Assembly: GCF_032854445.1 (NCBI RefSeq)
Contig: NC_088300.1
Coordinates: 44,674,984-44,738,983, forward strand
Source: Liolophura sinensis
Taxonomy: Eukaryota > Mollusca > Polyplacophora > Chitonida > Chitonidae
DNA length: 64,000 nt
Reading direction: 5' to 3'
The notes under the pieces are model-generated. The model was not told where the DNA came from. It did not search any database and was given only the letters and a program-made list of their open reading frames with translations. Below are positions 24,678-35,884 of this stretch, piece after piece; the first letter of the stretch is position 1, and each line of letters starts with the position of its first letter. The position numbers and the translations under genes were made by a program.

Positions 24678-25253
24678 TAGAATCAAAACACCGCTAAGCC
24701 AGCTGACTATTAACGTGCTTCAATCTGGCACAAGCAGGTTTTAGTTCCCGGACATGCCCCTAGTATGTAAGGGTACCACTGTCGGAGAGTAAAGATGAGA
24801 AACAACTGGTTTTATTTTAACAAAATAAACAAATGATACAACTGATAATAATATACAAAACAATACAAAACTTTACAAACATATTTGTATCCTTCGTCTA
24901 TTTTGTTAAAATATATGTATTGATCTTATTCAAGCGTCTTCGTGTATAAACAATTACAAATATATTTGTAATTATTTGTATTGTTCTGTATATTATGATT
25001 AGCTGTATCATTTGTCTATTTTGTTAAAATATATGTATAGAACTTATTCAAGCGTCTTCGTGTTTCTTTGTTTGTTCTTGTGTAAGGCCTATCGCGGATC
25101 TGAGAGTTAAACAGGCCAGTTGTTTCTCATCTTTACTCTCCGATAGTGGTACCCTTACATATTGGGGGCATGTCCGGGAACTAAAACCTTCTTGTGCCAG
25201 ATTGAAACACATGAATTGCCTGCATGCTTAGCGGTGTTTTGGTTCCTGTTCTG
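24678..25253 (+). mobile_element. Rearranged LTR pair as a long inverted repeat with two primer sites
   Basis: The left arm (24678-24823) is the near-exact reverse complement of the right arm (25118-25253). In the right arm an LTR-like end (CCCTTACA, ending at 25159) is followed by TGGGGGCATGTCCGGGAA (25163-25180), which closely resembles the proline-tRNA primer site used by many retroelements. The left arm holds the same elements inverted, with the primer site at 24745-24762 and the LTR edge TGTAAGGG from 24766. Inside, an AT-rich centre has a direct repeat, TTATTCAAGCGTCTTCGTGT, at about 24924 and 25043. The arms extend past the LTR edge into the leader, so this is not a normal single LTR. 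Confidence 0.7.
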
Positions 25254-25414
25254 GATCAAAAAGAGTATGACACATCAATATGCTCTAGCAGTACAATGCC
25301 CGAGAAGCAAGTCAGTCAGTAGCTGTGGCTAACACAGTAAATCAGGTAGAGGAGTGTGGTGAGTAGTCTACTATATGTACTGAGCCCAATGAGCCAGGTA
25401 GCATTCAAGCTGAT

Positions 25415-25609
25415 TTGTTAGATCCTACATTGGATAACTCAGGTGTATTGAGCAAATTAGATGAAGCGTTAAGTCATCTTTCTAAAAGTCAGAGACAGGA
25501 TATTTGTAATTTGCTTGAGAACGTTGGATTGCATTACAGTGCAGGCTATAAACAAATGGGAAAATGTAGGTCAGACATTAACATAGGAAGAAATAAAAAA
25601 ATATAATAC
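25415..25609 (+). pseudogene. Ty3/Gypsy-like pol fragment, upstream of reverse transcriptase
   Basis: The frame reads SKLDEALSHLSKSQRQDICNLL. This resembles the linker between protease and reverse transcriptase in Ty3/Gypsy polyproteins, where a His-Leu-Ser/Thr-x-x-Q-x-x-Asp-Ile pattern precedes the RT domain. The fragment ends soon after and no YxDD motif, RNase H or integrase follows. It lies about 235 bases after the primer-site-like sequence in the same orientation, so it fits as internal remains of the same element with gag and most of pol deleted. The match is to a short, weakly conserved region. An unrelated short frame cannot be excluded. Confidence 0.4.
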
Positions 25610-25661
25610 AATGTTTAAAGATGGGATTCGTAACATGCCTTGATAACAACTTAGACCATAT

Positions 25662-25925
25662 GTGGCATTCGTTTGTATAGTACACTACCTATTGTTACAG
25701 TTAGTAATTATCAAACAGTTATTTTCGCTCTTGTTTCGCCTTCTATTATTTCTAAATCCTTTTGTGGGAAGCTCTGGTCGATCATTGAAGCTGCCCACCT
25801 TTAGCCGCTATCTAACACAGTTACACATTTCCCCCGTGTGCAGTTTTGCAGTTCGCAAGATCCAAAGTCTACCACAGGGAAATAAACTGCCATGTTTTTG
25901 TTACAGCTTTCTGTCTAATAATTGA
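25662..25925 (+). pseudogene. Conserved frame ending LPCFCYSFLS, copy in unit II
   Basis: An 87-codon frame with a hydrophobic N-terminal half (leucine-rich, membrane-segment-like, about residues 8-33) and a C-terminal stretch, KLPTFSRYLTQLHISPVCSF then GNKLPCFCYSFLSNN. The minus-strand frame at 37031-37303 in unit III reads very similarly. The unit I copy is frameshifted. No known family is recognised. It could be an exon of a decayed gene or chance openness in duplicated DNA. Confidence 0.3.
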
Positions 25926-27819
25926 CATAAATCGCTTCAGGATACATTTGATATGCCTCCATGAAAGAAAACATTCCTGAGGAAATTGACATTCTCCATG
26001 GTTCTTTTTTACCGCTCGAACTGTCTTTTTCCTTTATACTTTCCACACAGAGTCACCTTTAAGCGAGGACGTCTTCTTCGCCAACCCCAAAGACTGAGGC
26101 TTCTAGAACATTCTCACACTAATTGAAAGGTAATCTACTGTCCACAGGTGTACCACAAGCTGGCCTAAAGGTTGGGCGTTGGCTATGAATGCAGGAGCCG
26201 GGTGGCAACACATATAAATTAACATTGTGAGTACTATAACCGCATAGAAATTTAGTATTATGTCATAGGTTATCGGCGAGAGCATATTGTTCATTAGAGC
26301 CAAAATAAGGGTGAATACAGTTTCTGACATTTGTCATTAGTGGGCTAGGTATAAACGCAGCAGGAAAACATTATGCACTACACTGTGCAAACTGGTAATA
26401 AAGGAGCTATGTTTGAGTTTCCCTTTTCATTTGTTCCTTTTCCTTTGTGATGAACGGGTTTGCCCTTGTCCTTCCAGAATAATGGAATACCCAATCTATA
26501 CAAAATTCACATGGAACTCAATTTCACCTCCTAGCTATTTCGTGGAGGTTCTAAATTATGTACGTTGCATAGGACAACTTATACCACTAACTGTATCCTC
26601 TTCATTTTTTAAAGTAATACCTTGTCTAAAATCTGTGTCTTTATTTGATTGTTGTTCATCATCATATTTTTTCAGTGATATAAGACGACTGTAAGATTTA
26701 TGGATTAGGGATAGCTGGGCGCCAGGAATAAGCCTACAGCATTTGGCAAGTGACTGACAAGCGTTCTCTTGAGTGACGTACGGTCAACTGGCTTGCAACG
26801 TGCATAAGGCTGCACAAATGGTTCCTCTAACACCACCAACCGTTTTTTGTTATTACTGCCCTACGAACAATAGGCCACGGCCATATCACCCACGGAGGCG
26901 AACGAAAACTCTAAGTAAGGGAAACACATGTCAAAATAACTTTTAAAAAGCACATTTGTAAGGGACGGAAATGCTATAGATGACTTTTTGTGTCATGTAA
27001 GTTTTTTAAAAAAAAGTATGCCAATGGAATGGCTCATTCATAACCAATGCGTGTAGCTAAAGCGTAGACACAAGGCCCTGCTTTTCTGTCACTACCACTG
27101 TAACACAATGTCGTTCGTAATGAAACTGTGTGTGAGAAACTTGCTTATAGGCCTACTACTGGAGTTATAGCTGCAATTTTGCCTTCAACGTTTGTTCTCG
27201 TATAATTTCCCTCAGAGGTCTTAGTGCGGCCCACCATGCCCCTTTGTTTTTCTAAGCAACATTAAGTATCAGGATCATGTTAAATTTTGGACCGCTGGCC
27301 TTTGCTTAATCAAAAATAATCACAGGGAAATCTAAGAGTGTAATCAATAAGCGTTTGTGGGTAGTCAGGTGGGATGACAGGAGCGTGAAGGAATTCCGAG
27401 ACCCCCAGGACATGTCTCTCTCATAATTCCACAAGACACAGCCAGCTGTGCCATTATATATTATATTGGACAATTGGGCGCAGACACTCTGGCTACATTT
27501 ATATAAAACTACTAATGGCCAGTCTGTAATGAAGAAGTGAAAAAAGACGTACTTCCATTTTAATCAACTTACTTACACGAACTTAATGAAATGAAATATT
27601 TTATTCGATAGCGTATCAATGTATCTTTAACCTCCTGTGATTATCTCTTTATTTTCGTGTTAACCAGAACGTATGTAAGCTGAAGACAACAGACTGTAAT
27701 CTTGAAATGGAACATTCATTCACTAACACACTCACTCATGACCTTTACTTATTTTGCTTTATCGCCGTACTCAAGAATATTTTGGTAAGGGGTTGTCAGG
27801 TTAATGTGTTTAGGAAACC

Positions 27820-28262
27820 GCAGTTCTCGAGGAGTAATCTAACACATTTCGTCAGGTATCTGAGTGAGTGAGTGAGGGAATGCTTGGAGTTTAGCGTTGT
27901 ACTTAACAATTTTTGAATCACATGAAGACGGAGAAGTGCTTGAGTGCATGTACATGTAATGTGCCTTTTTTGTGCAGAACCGATTTCCATCGCTCTTTTA
28001 TCTAGTGCTGCTTCAATGATACGACTTACCCAAGGTAAGTAAACCGTCCCACCCGAGCCATTGTACTGATACAGGTCAGCCAGTCGTTCCACTATCACCT
28101 TACTGCTGAACGTCAAGTGACGAAGTTCCCGATGAGTAATCCAGCAAATTTCGTCAAATATCTGACAATCCGCTGTTCCCGAGGAGAAATGTAGCACATT
28201 TCGCCAGATATCTGACAAACCGCATTTCCCGGGGAGTACTCTAGACACATTTTGTCAGGTGT
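27820..28262. repeat. Short tandem repeat of about 55 bases, split by a SINE
   Basis: Units containing TTCCCGAGGAG, TAGCACATTTCGCCAG and ATCTGACAAACCGC lie at about 27823, 28122, 28170 and 28220. A family C SINE sits between the first copy and the rest. A related single copy at about 19780-19825 in unit I shows that the repeat predates or accompanied the duplication. The 150-codon minus-strand frame across this region (28248-27796) is a composite of repeat and SINE, not a gene. Confidence 0.7.
27864..28090 (-). repeat. SINE family C
   Basis: Tail GAGTGAGTGAGTGAGGGAAT, then TTTAGCGTTGTACTTAACAA. The body matches the reverse complement of 51670-51800 (TACGACTTACCCAAGGTAAG, CGAGCCATTGTACTGATACA). 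The tRNA-like head is not clear. Confidence 0.75.
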
Positions 28263-28433
28263 TTTATATTGTTTTATATTGTCTATCCTTCTTTCGTAAA
28301 AGTGCTGTCTAGGACTGGAACTGACAGTTACAACAGAGCTTGTTTTAGATGCGACCTTCTCGCTAGAAGTTGGCCTTGTACATATTAAACTACAGTGGTT
28401 TTCTCCTGGTAGTACCTGGTTTCTCTAATATTC

Positions 28434-28802
28434 TTGACCACAGCATGGGAAATAAATCAAATACAATTGTTTCATGAAGTGTGTGCAGATGTACGTATTT
28501 TTCCCACTGGTAAAATATCAACCCTACTCAAAAGTATTTCTCTTATACCTCTAACAGCGGAAGATGCCTATTCGGTGTGGAAGATACTTCTTTGGTTTTA
28601 CTGGGATAGGCATGTTTCATTTGGGAGACGTATTTTTGGTGGCGTTAAATGGATATGCATTCGAGAACGACAACTACGGAAGAATTTGAGACAATTTCTC
28701 TCAATGGAGTTACATCACGTAAAACATGTCCATGCTAACACTACAGATAAGTCCTCTCGATACTCAGTGATGCCTGCGCCGTTCGTAAAGTCGCCTGCTT
28801 AG
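28434..28802 (+). pseudogene. Conserved block with QLRKNL..MELHHVK frame, copy in unit II
   Basis: A 122-codon frame whose central part (FGRRIFGGVKWICIRERQLR followed by KNLRQFLSMELHHVKHVHA) is mirrored in unit III, minus strand, as FERRTIGGLKWFRMQLWKTL, and partly in unit I. No family recognised. The N-terminal part includes a degenerate SINE-like stretch (CTACTCAAAAGTATTTCTC), which argues against a functional gene. Confidence 0.25.
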
Positions 28803-29514
28803 CAATGTTCGCACGTCTGAGTATTGATGACTGGTCTCAGCACAATTACCCGCCCCTGCATTGTGCTTTACAACAACTGTAAGCAGGGGCCGTTTATTTT
28901 AAGTAGTAAAAATTATCAACGCCGACGTACCGTGTTCCTCCAGCTGCCGGAACTGGGGCGCCCTTGAAGATATATCTGCCTAACCAGTCATCTCTGTGAG
29001 AACATTAAGGCAATCAAATATTGCGTCACGTGACTTGAATGGTGATCTCTTTGAAGACAGCTAATCAGCATGTAGAGATATTGCCAACACGGATGAGTCA
29101 ATGTGCCCTTTAAAATTTTGTGCCAAACTTTTAACGAAAAAGGTACATCTGGACTTCACCGATTTCAGTATAGGATTATTTTTTAAGTATATATGTACTT
29201 GTACAGGTAATAATTAAACCATTTCAAGTTATACTCAATATTAAGGAAAACTGGGCTTATGGAGACTGACGTTAATTGTACAGGCATGGAGGACGATTAT
29301 AGATAATTCTACCACCATGGTATAGGTAAGGTACTGCTTTCTATCGATGTAGCGGCAAATCAAGACGTACTTATTGTCTCTCAGAGTATTTCAAATAGGA
29401 CTATATATAGTGCAAATTTTAACACATGCATCAGAGTTTGAAGTACATGTTGGCCTATATGGCCTTCCATAGGATACAGTATAGATATAAGAAAAGTCTT
29501 CGTGACTAGTTAGT

Positions 29515-29685
29515 CAAGTACCGTGGCAATTCTAACAAATGACGCAAGGTGATACATGATTCAAAATTTCGGTTTTATTTTTTACCATTTTCAAGGATGA
29601 ATAGAAACGTACATTGATGCATATAAATGGTTTAAATCAAACCGAAATTATGTATCCTGTATTGCTTTGTGTCATTAGCTGGAGC
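29515..29685. repeat. Imperfect inverted repeat, arms about 45 bases
   Basis: The left arm (AAATGACGCAAGGTGATACA with TTTCGGTTTTA) pairs with the right arm (TAAATCAAACCGAAAT with TTGCTTTGTGTCATTAG), separated by about 60 bases. The left arm also matches 33025-33100 inverted. It may be a small foldback element at the edge of units II and III. Confidence 0.7.
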
Positions 29686-31155
29686 TGGCACTCTACCTTG
29701 TAAAGCCATGTGCTAATTTCAATTTACATGCGTACATGTAATCAAAGGTGATATCTAACTGGCTGGTTAGCTCTTTGAAAGGCCGGAAACGTCGTGCTCA
29801 CTGTAAAGCATTAACCTTTGGAAAGTTGCTTATGATTTTTTCACGTTTTTTTTTCATCATCAATAGTGCGCATACGGACTTATTTTCTCTACTTCCTTAC
29901 GGACAATTCTAGAATGTATGTATGCTTCAGGTTTAATTTTAAAAAATTGCCATATGACGCAGCGCAGCCATCGCTGCCGTCAGTGATGTATGGTGACGGA
30001 TACACCAGACAGAACACCCCATACGTGAGTGAAGTTAGACTGCTGTTCGCAGTTTACAGTTAGCTATTCAACGGGGACAAGTCCTTATTTCTAAAGTATA
30101 TATTCGGCTATATCTCCATTATTACTCCACTTACATACATCATTCTTGGTGCATTAATTACACTTGATGTCGTTTGTCAGGTGATGCCAATGATTCCCGA
30201 TTCTGACCCCAGGGGGTGCTTCTGTGAATAGCAGTCTGAATAGCAGTGTGGCCCATATCATTATAAATACTGCACCTACAGACATCAGACTTAATAATTA
30301 ATGACACTTAATGTACATTAGTGACACTTAATGCGGGCTATAACGGGATGTCAATAATTCCAGATTCTAACACCAGGGAGCGACGAGGGGTACAGAATTT
30401 TTCTGATTGGCTATACTGGGCTTGAGATAATATTAGGTATGGAAGATTTGTTTCTGAGTGATGAGGGTTAAGAAAATTAAACCAGGAAACCCTATGTCCA
30501 CTGTCAGCCATTTAGCAATTCTAACCTATTTAAAAAGGTATCTATTATTTGTTTTATACAACAGAAAATGTATTTTAATTTAACGATATGTTACAGATAC
30601 ACACAGGTTCTAATTGGTTCAACAAAACCACTTCGCCAATTTAAAAAAAATAGCTCGAGAAATCTTAACACCCGACGTTAGTTGACGTCACACTAAATTG
30701 TTAGAATTTCCAGTAAGCGTTCAGCGATTACTGTATATGTTTTACACATGTTTCACATTTATAAGGTGATCTAAGTTATTTTTCTCTTAACCTTTTACAT
30801 TGTGTAGATAACGGTCAGTGAACGTGTACGTGTTCCGGCATATGGGTATATCCCACTTTCCACCCAAATAGGTGAACGTTTACATTTGGCCATGTAAGGC
30901 GTGTTTTTTAAATTATGTACATTAAATCAAGACTTTGACCAAAAACAAATGACCTTTAGTCCTACTGCAGGAAGCATGAAATAGGACTACAAATCTAGCC
31001 TGCATCATTTTTACTAAATGTTTCAGCAAAGGTTTATTCATAGTCGATAAAAGTTTACCAAGAAAAATGTCACAAAAATGATCGTATACTTTCATGTGAA
31101 GTGAAAGTTTACTGAATGGAATACAGTCCAATGGCATCTTTTTCAGTAAACGTTT
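29686..31155. other. Spacer between inverted units; no recognisable gene
   Basis: Contains a short direct repeat around TAATGACACTTAATG (about 30297-30335) and the paired strings GATTCCCGATTCTGACCCCAG / ATTCCAGATTCTAACACCAG (about 30192 and 30358). Nothing codes recognisably. Confidence 0.5.
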
Positions 31156-31296
31156 TCAGTGTATACGACGGCGGTCAGTTTGATCGGGGGAATCAGCGTT
31201 GAAAGAGTAAACCACCAGCCTTCCTAAAGTCATTGACAAACTTTTATTCTTATATGATGCGCCGATTTTCACAGTCAGAGTGAGATGGATGTGTGG

Positions 31297-31300
<4 letters not shown>

Positions 31301-31373
<73 letters not shown>
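31301..31373. repeat. (TA)n microsatellite, about 73 bases
   Basis: Pure TA alternation immediately beside a family B SINE tail (31376 onward). Frames crossing it on both strands are Ile-Tyr artefacts. Confidence 0.97.
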
Positions 31374-31376
<3 letters not shown>

Positions 31377-31617
31377 TATGCTTGGGGTTAAACGTCATAT
31401 GACGACAAGGAGATATGTACATGTACTGTGTCTCCTTGTCTCAGGACGAGTCCATGCCGCCAAACTGCTGCCGCTATTAATACTGGTGAAGTATCATGCC
31501 GAAGACACCAGACATGACACCCAAACTAGTCACATTATACCGACACTGGTGGCTTGCTTTAACCTCTCAGTGCTGAAGGCCAAACTCCAAAATGAGCTGA
31601 AATGTCTCAATGGGTGA
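31374..31617 (-). repeat. SINE family B
   Basis: Tail GAGTATGCTTGGGGTTAAAC with GTCATATGACGACAAGGAG. The body GAAGTATCATGCCGAAGACA, CACATTATACCGACACTGG and CTCTCAGTGCTGAAGGCCA is the reverse complement of the element at 45711-45938. The head is lost. Confidence 0.8.
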
Positions 31618-32394
31618 TGTATCATGAAATATTGATGTGACTATAGTTATAAACAGAAGTTATTGCCTATTAGTATCATGCATTAAAGTTGAAATGTAGG
31701 GAAGTGAATCTGGGTGGTTCCTAGATGGACAATTGTTTGCCTTCAAAATGTCAAAATAAGAGACAGGATGTATCCGACTTGACTGATTTATAAAGCACCG
31801 ATGTCTTAGAGAATAAAGGTCTTTATTTTACTCACCTCCATGTAAATTTTGACATATAAATTATAATAGAACCTAAAGGCTAAGCCCTACAGTCCTACAC
31901 CACTCTCAGACAAGGCAAAGAAAATTGTATGTGAATAAATAGCAAGACCCATTTGTAAAACAACCTATAACATCAGAAGCCCATGCAGAGACATATGCAT
32001 GTAAGATTCTCGAAGGAAAATAACATTTGCATAGGTACACTTACACATTTTTTAAATTTTCTGTGACATTAATCATTTATGCAGAAATTTGTTGGGTAAA
32101 TACCACTAGCTGGCATTTCGTTTTAGTTATAGTTTTATTAATATGAATGTCAGAGTTGCTTAGATTTTTTTCTGGTAACTCTATTCTTGTACTGCCTTTG
32201 TTACAAAGCTCCTTGAAATATTCTAATAAAAACAAATTATTGCACTATCTATTTTATATTCTCTTGGTAAGATATCAAATTTATGGGATAATTTATACAA
32301 CTTGATTGAGTAGGATTAAACGTTGTTCTCTACACTACATTCATGGATAAGATATAGATAAAATGAACCGTTGGAGATAATGTTTACCTGATAA
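31618..32394. other. Spacer; no recognisable gene
   Basis: AT-rich, with no frame or motif of note and no second copy noticed. It runs up to the unit-III end at 32395. Confidence 0.5.
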
Positions 32395-33879
32395 ATATCA
32401 CCAGTTTTTGGTCAGTTCTTCCTTCCTTCGTAAACACACAGGTAGCAAAATCTTGTAAATCTGTCTTACGTTTTTCATCATGCATTCAGCCTTTGACATG
32501 GTTTCTACTCTAAAACCACAATAGTCCTGTCACGCTTTGATTCGCCGCCTTTGCCATGCTTTGCTCGTAAAGAACAATTACCCGCTGCCCGTCTGCTTTA
32601 TTCAATTTTCTCTCCTTCTGGACGTTCATCGAGACGGACTCTCTCCGTCTCTCCATCATAAAATGATGAACCGGATTTATTTTAGATCATCTCTTTGTTA
32701 TCTTTACTGAGAACGACCTATAACTAGTGGACACTACGGAAATCTCTGGAGACAGAAAACTCCACATTACAGTGCCAACGTTCCTTTTACACGGACCTCT
32801 TAATGGCGTTTTCTTAATGATGGTTTTCACCTAGCATGACGTTCTTTTGATGTGTATTCAAGTAGTGTTCCAATCCCACAACTTACGGACATATTTACAC
32901 ATTACACTAAGTGGGTAAACTCTGTTTACGCAGGGAAACATATATGGCGTCGCCTTGTCGGTGTCGGTATATGTGTGATATACCATTTAATAAACAAAAA
33001 ACATAGACGTGTCAGATAACATTGAGGGAAATGGTTTAAATAAAACCGAAGTATTGAACCATCTATCACCTTTAGTCATTTGATCGAGTTACCACAGTAC
33101 ACCACTATGACCAAACATTTCTCATGAGAGATTTAATTTTTTAAGTTTACATTGACAGCTTACAGAACCGTCCATCTAGACAATATTTCAACATGCTTTT
33201 CAAGGAGCTCTTTATTCATATCACGTTATGTAGTATTTGATTGCCTTATCAGAGCTGATCCGTTCAGGAGATATAACTCCACGAGTGGCTCATGTCCGAT
33301 AGCTGGAGGAGCACGGTATGTCGGGACTACTAAATTCCCACCATTTAAAAAAATGCTTACAATTTGCTGTAATCACAATTCAGTACTGAGTAATTGTGCT
33401 GAGACCCACCATCAACACCCAGACGTGTGAATGTTGGTAAGTAGACCACTTTACGATATGTACAGCTCCGAGGGGACTTTTTATACAGTGTGAGCATGAA
33501 CGCGTTTTAGGTGATGCCACTCCAATGAGAAAGAATTCTCTCAGTGTCTTCCAGAGTTGCATACGAAACCACTTAAGGCCACCAATGGTACGTCTTTCAA
33601 ATGAAATAAGCACTAAACCACAAGCATCTTATGCATGGTTATATCGTTATAGTGTGATGTTAAATTATTTAAATTAAATAATTAAAAATGCAGTATTCCA
33701 ATTCTGGTTTTCTCTCCACGGAGTGTTGTCATGAGATTTGTCAGATATACCTGATGAAATCGGCTAGATTATTTATTTGGAAGTACGACTTACTAAACCT
33801 CCCAGCCTGGTAGAATCATATGAAATATTCTCCAGTACGGTGTTAAAATCAGATAACATAAGTAAAATGAAAGAATGAA

Positions 33880-34140
33880 AGAATGAGTGAGTGAGTGAGT
33901 GAGTGAGTGAGTGAATGAGTGAGTGATTGGGTGAGTGGGTGAGTGAGTGAGTGAGCATATGAGTAAAAGAGTGAGTAAGTGAGTTAGGGAATGACTGATT
34001 GAATGAATAAATACATGATTGAATTGCAGAGATATATCTTCCCCTTCAAACGTAAAAATTCGTCAATTCCATTAGAGAATGAGTGACTAATTGACTGAGT
34101 AAGTGATTGAATTCAATGAGTGAATGAACGAATAAATGAT
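33880..34140. repeat. (GAGT)n / (GAAT)n low-complexity stretch
   Basis: Almost pure GAGT repeats at 33883-33955, degrading into GAATGAATAAAT-type sequence to 34140, interrupted at about 34020-34075. It is the inverted counterpart of 19300-19690 in unit I. Confidence 0.9.
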
Positions 34141-34984
34141 TGCATGAATTACTTTAGATATCCTTTTCGCTTATCGCGTGGAAATCCGTAGGCTACATTA
34201 CAGAATTACAGTTGTCTTCCAACTCACACACGTGCTGGTTAACACACCAAGATAAAGAGGTAAATCGCACGGGACTTAAGAGATACATACAATATTTCAT
34301 TTCATTATGTTCGTGACAGGCTCTTTGATGATTAAAATGGAATTGCGTCTTTTTTTCCTTTCTTCATTACTGACTGGCCATTAGTAGTTTTATATAAATG
34401 TAGCCAGAGTATCTGCGCCCAATTGTCCAATATATGATATAGTGGCACAGCTGATTGTTTCTTGTGTAATTATGAGAGAGACGTGTCCTGGGGGGCCTCC
34501 ACGCTCTTGTCATCCCACCTGACTACCCACGAACGCTTATTGATTACACTCTTAGATTCTCCCTGTTATTGTTTTGAATAGTCTTTACCCAGCCGTCTAA
34601 AATTTAACACGGCCCCCATAATTATTGTTGCTTTGAATAACACAAGGACATAGAGGGTCTGACATACAGAGACATCTGAGGAAAATTATGATAACAGAGA
34701 TGTAGGCGAAATTGCAACTGTAACTTCAGTGGTTCCAAAACAAGTATTTCATCCTCTTTTCGTCACGATTGGTATTGTGTTACGAGAAAGTCGTGTTTTA
34801 AACATTACGTTTTACGCATTGATTTCATGTCCATCGTTTCTAGTACACGTCACGTACATCATTTCTACAACTTACATATGTGTTTTGTAACTCTCAGAAT
34901 GAGTTTTTGTAAAAGTGGTTCGTTTCCTTTTTTCCGCTCTGTGTAATTCTCTGCGTGTATTTCTTTACAAGGCAGTTCTTTAGT

Positions 34985-35260
34985 GACTTTCCGTGGCATG
35001 TAGTTCTGCGGAATCTTTGTGGACTACTCTCTGTCCTGTAGTTCTGTAGAATCTTTGTGAAATACACTCTCTGTCCTGTAGGTCTTTGGAATCTTTGTGA
35101 ACTATTCTCTGTCCTGTAGGCCTGCGGAATCTTTGTGAACTATTCTCCTTCTTGTAGGTCTGTGGAATCTTTGTGAACTATTCTCTGTCCTGCATTTGTG
35201 TGTAATCTTTGTGAACTAATCTCTGTCGTGTAGTTCTGTGGAATTTTGTATTTGTCTGTT
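34985..35260. repeat. About 45-47 bp minisatellite, six to seven copies
   Basis: The unit contains TCTCTGTCCTGTAG, TTCTGTGGAATCTTTGTGAA and CTATT. Copies vary by substitutions and the right end fades into CTGTCTTCTTTTGGAATC. No counterpart was seen in units I or II, so it expanded in unit III only. Confidence 0.9.
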
Positions 35261-35485
35261 TTGCTCTGTCTTCTTTTGGAATCTTTTCTCTCCGACATTT
35301 TCCTCGTATTTTAAATTTCTGCGGAAAACTTTCTGCGATGTGCAGTTGCCATATACGTTCATATCACCCGATTTAAACCCCTAGTCAGTCACTGGTAAGG
35401 GTTCAAGTTGCTGCGGCGATACTAATACTTTAGACGACTGAGCCTTAGAGAGCTAAGTGACCTTAGAGTTCGGTTACTACACATG

Positions 35486-35602
35486 TAATTTATTTATTTC
35501 CTTGGTGTTTTACGCCGTACTCACTAATATTTCACTTATACGACGGCGACCAGTGTTACGGTGGGAGGAAACCAGGCAAAACTCGAGGGAAATCCATTAC
35601 CC
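35486..35602 (-). repeat. SINE family A, 3' part
   Basis: TTTATTTATTTCCTTGGTGT, TTTACGCCGTACTCACTAAT and TTATACGACGGCGACCAG, then GGTGGGAGGAAACCAGGC. Truncated before the head. Confidence 0.88.
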
Positions 35603-35685
35603 ATGTACATGTAATCAACAGCAGCAGCGGTGCATATACAGTATTGTTTATGCACGCTTACATGTTTGGGATCAAAATATTTAGT

Positions 35686-35884
35686 TTATTTATTGATTGA
35701 CTGGTGGAAAGTGAAGGAAACCGGGCAGAGCCTACGACCATTTCCAGCTTGCTGGCAGACCTCCTCACGTATGGCTTGAGATGACGCCAGAATGAGCTTA
35801 ACTCACAGCGACCGCATTGGTGAGAGGCTTCTGTGTCACTGCGCTGTACTATAGCGCGATAAACACTACCACGGAGTCTCTGGT
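35686..35884 (-). repeat. SINE family A, body and head, internally deleted
   Basis: TTTATTTATTGATTGACTGG jumps to GAAGGAAACCGGGCAGAGCC, then GCTGGCAGACCTCCTCACGT, TCACAGCGACCGCATTGGTG and the degraded head ending ACCACGGAGTCTC. It lies in the same orientation 85 bases from the preceding copy. Confidence 0.85.

Larger units (their letters stand above)
21360..29600 (+). repeat. Large duplicated unit II, with P-like start and retroelement insertion
   Basis: Starts with a diverged block P (21360-21930), then follows unit I in order: 22490-22735, 23410-23650, 24100-24520, 25625-26340, 26215-26700, 27065-27620, 27650-27860 and 28430-29060. Its end (29510-29590) matches 33025-33100 inverted. About 1.1 kb of retroelement-derived DNA (about 24530-25620) splits sequence that is continuous in units I and III, so that insertion came after the duplication. 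Confidence 0.8.

Noticed and set aside
27796-28248. 150-codon minus-strand frame
   Set aside because: Made of a family C SINE plus 55-bp tandem repeats. The same peptide string (YQYNG-GG) arises from the SINE at 51700.
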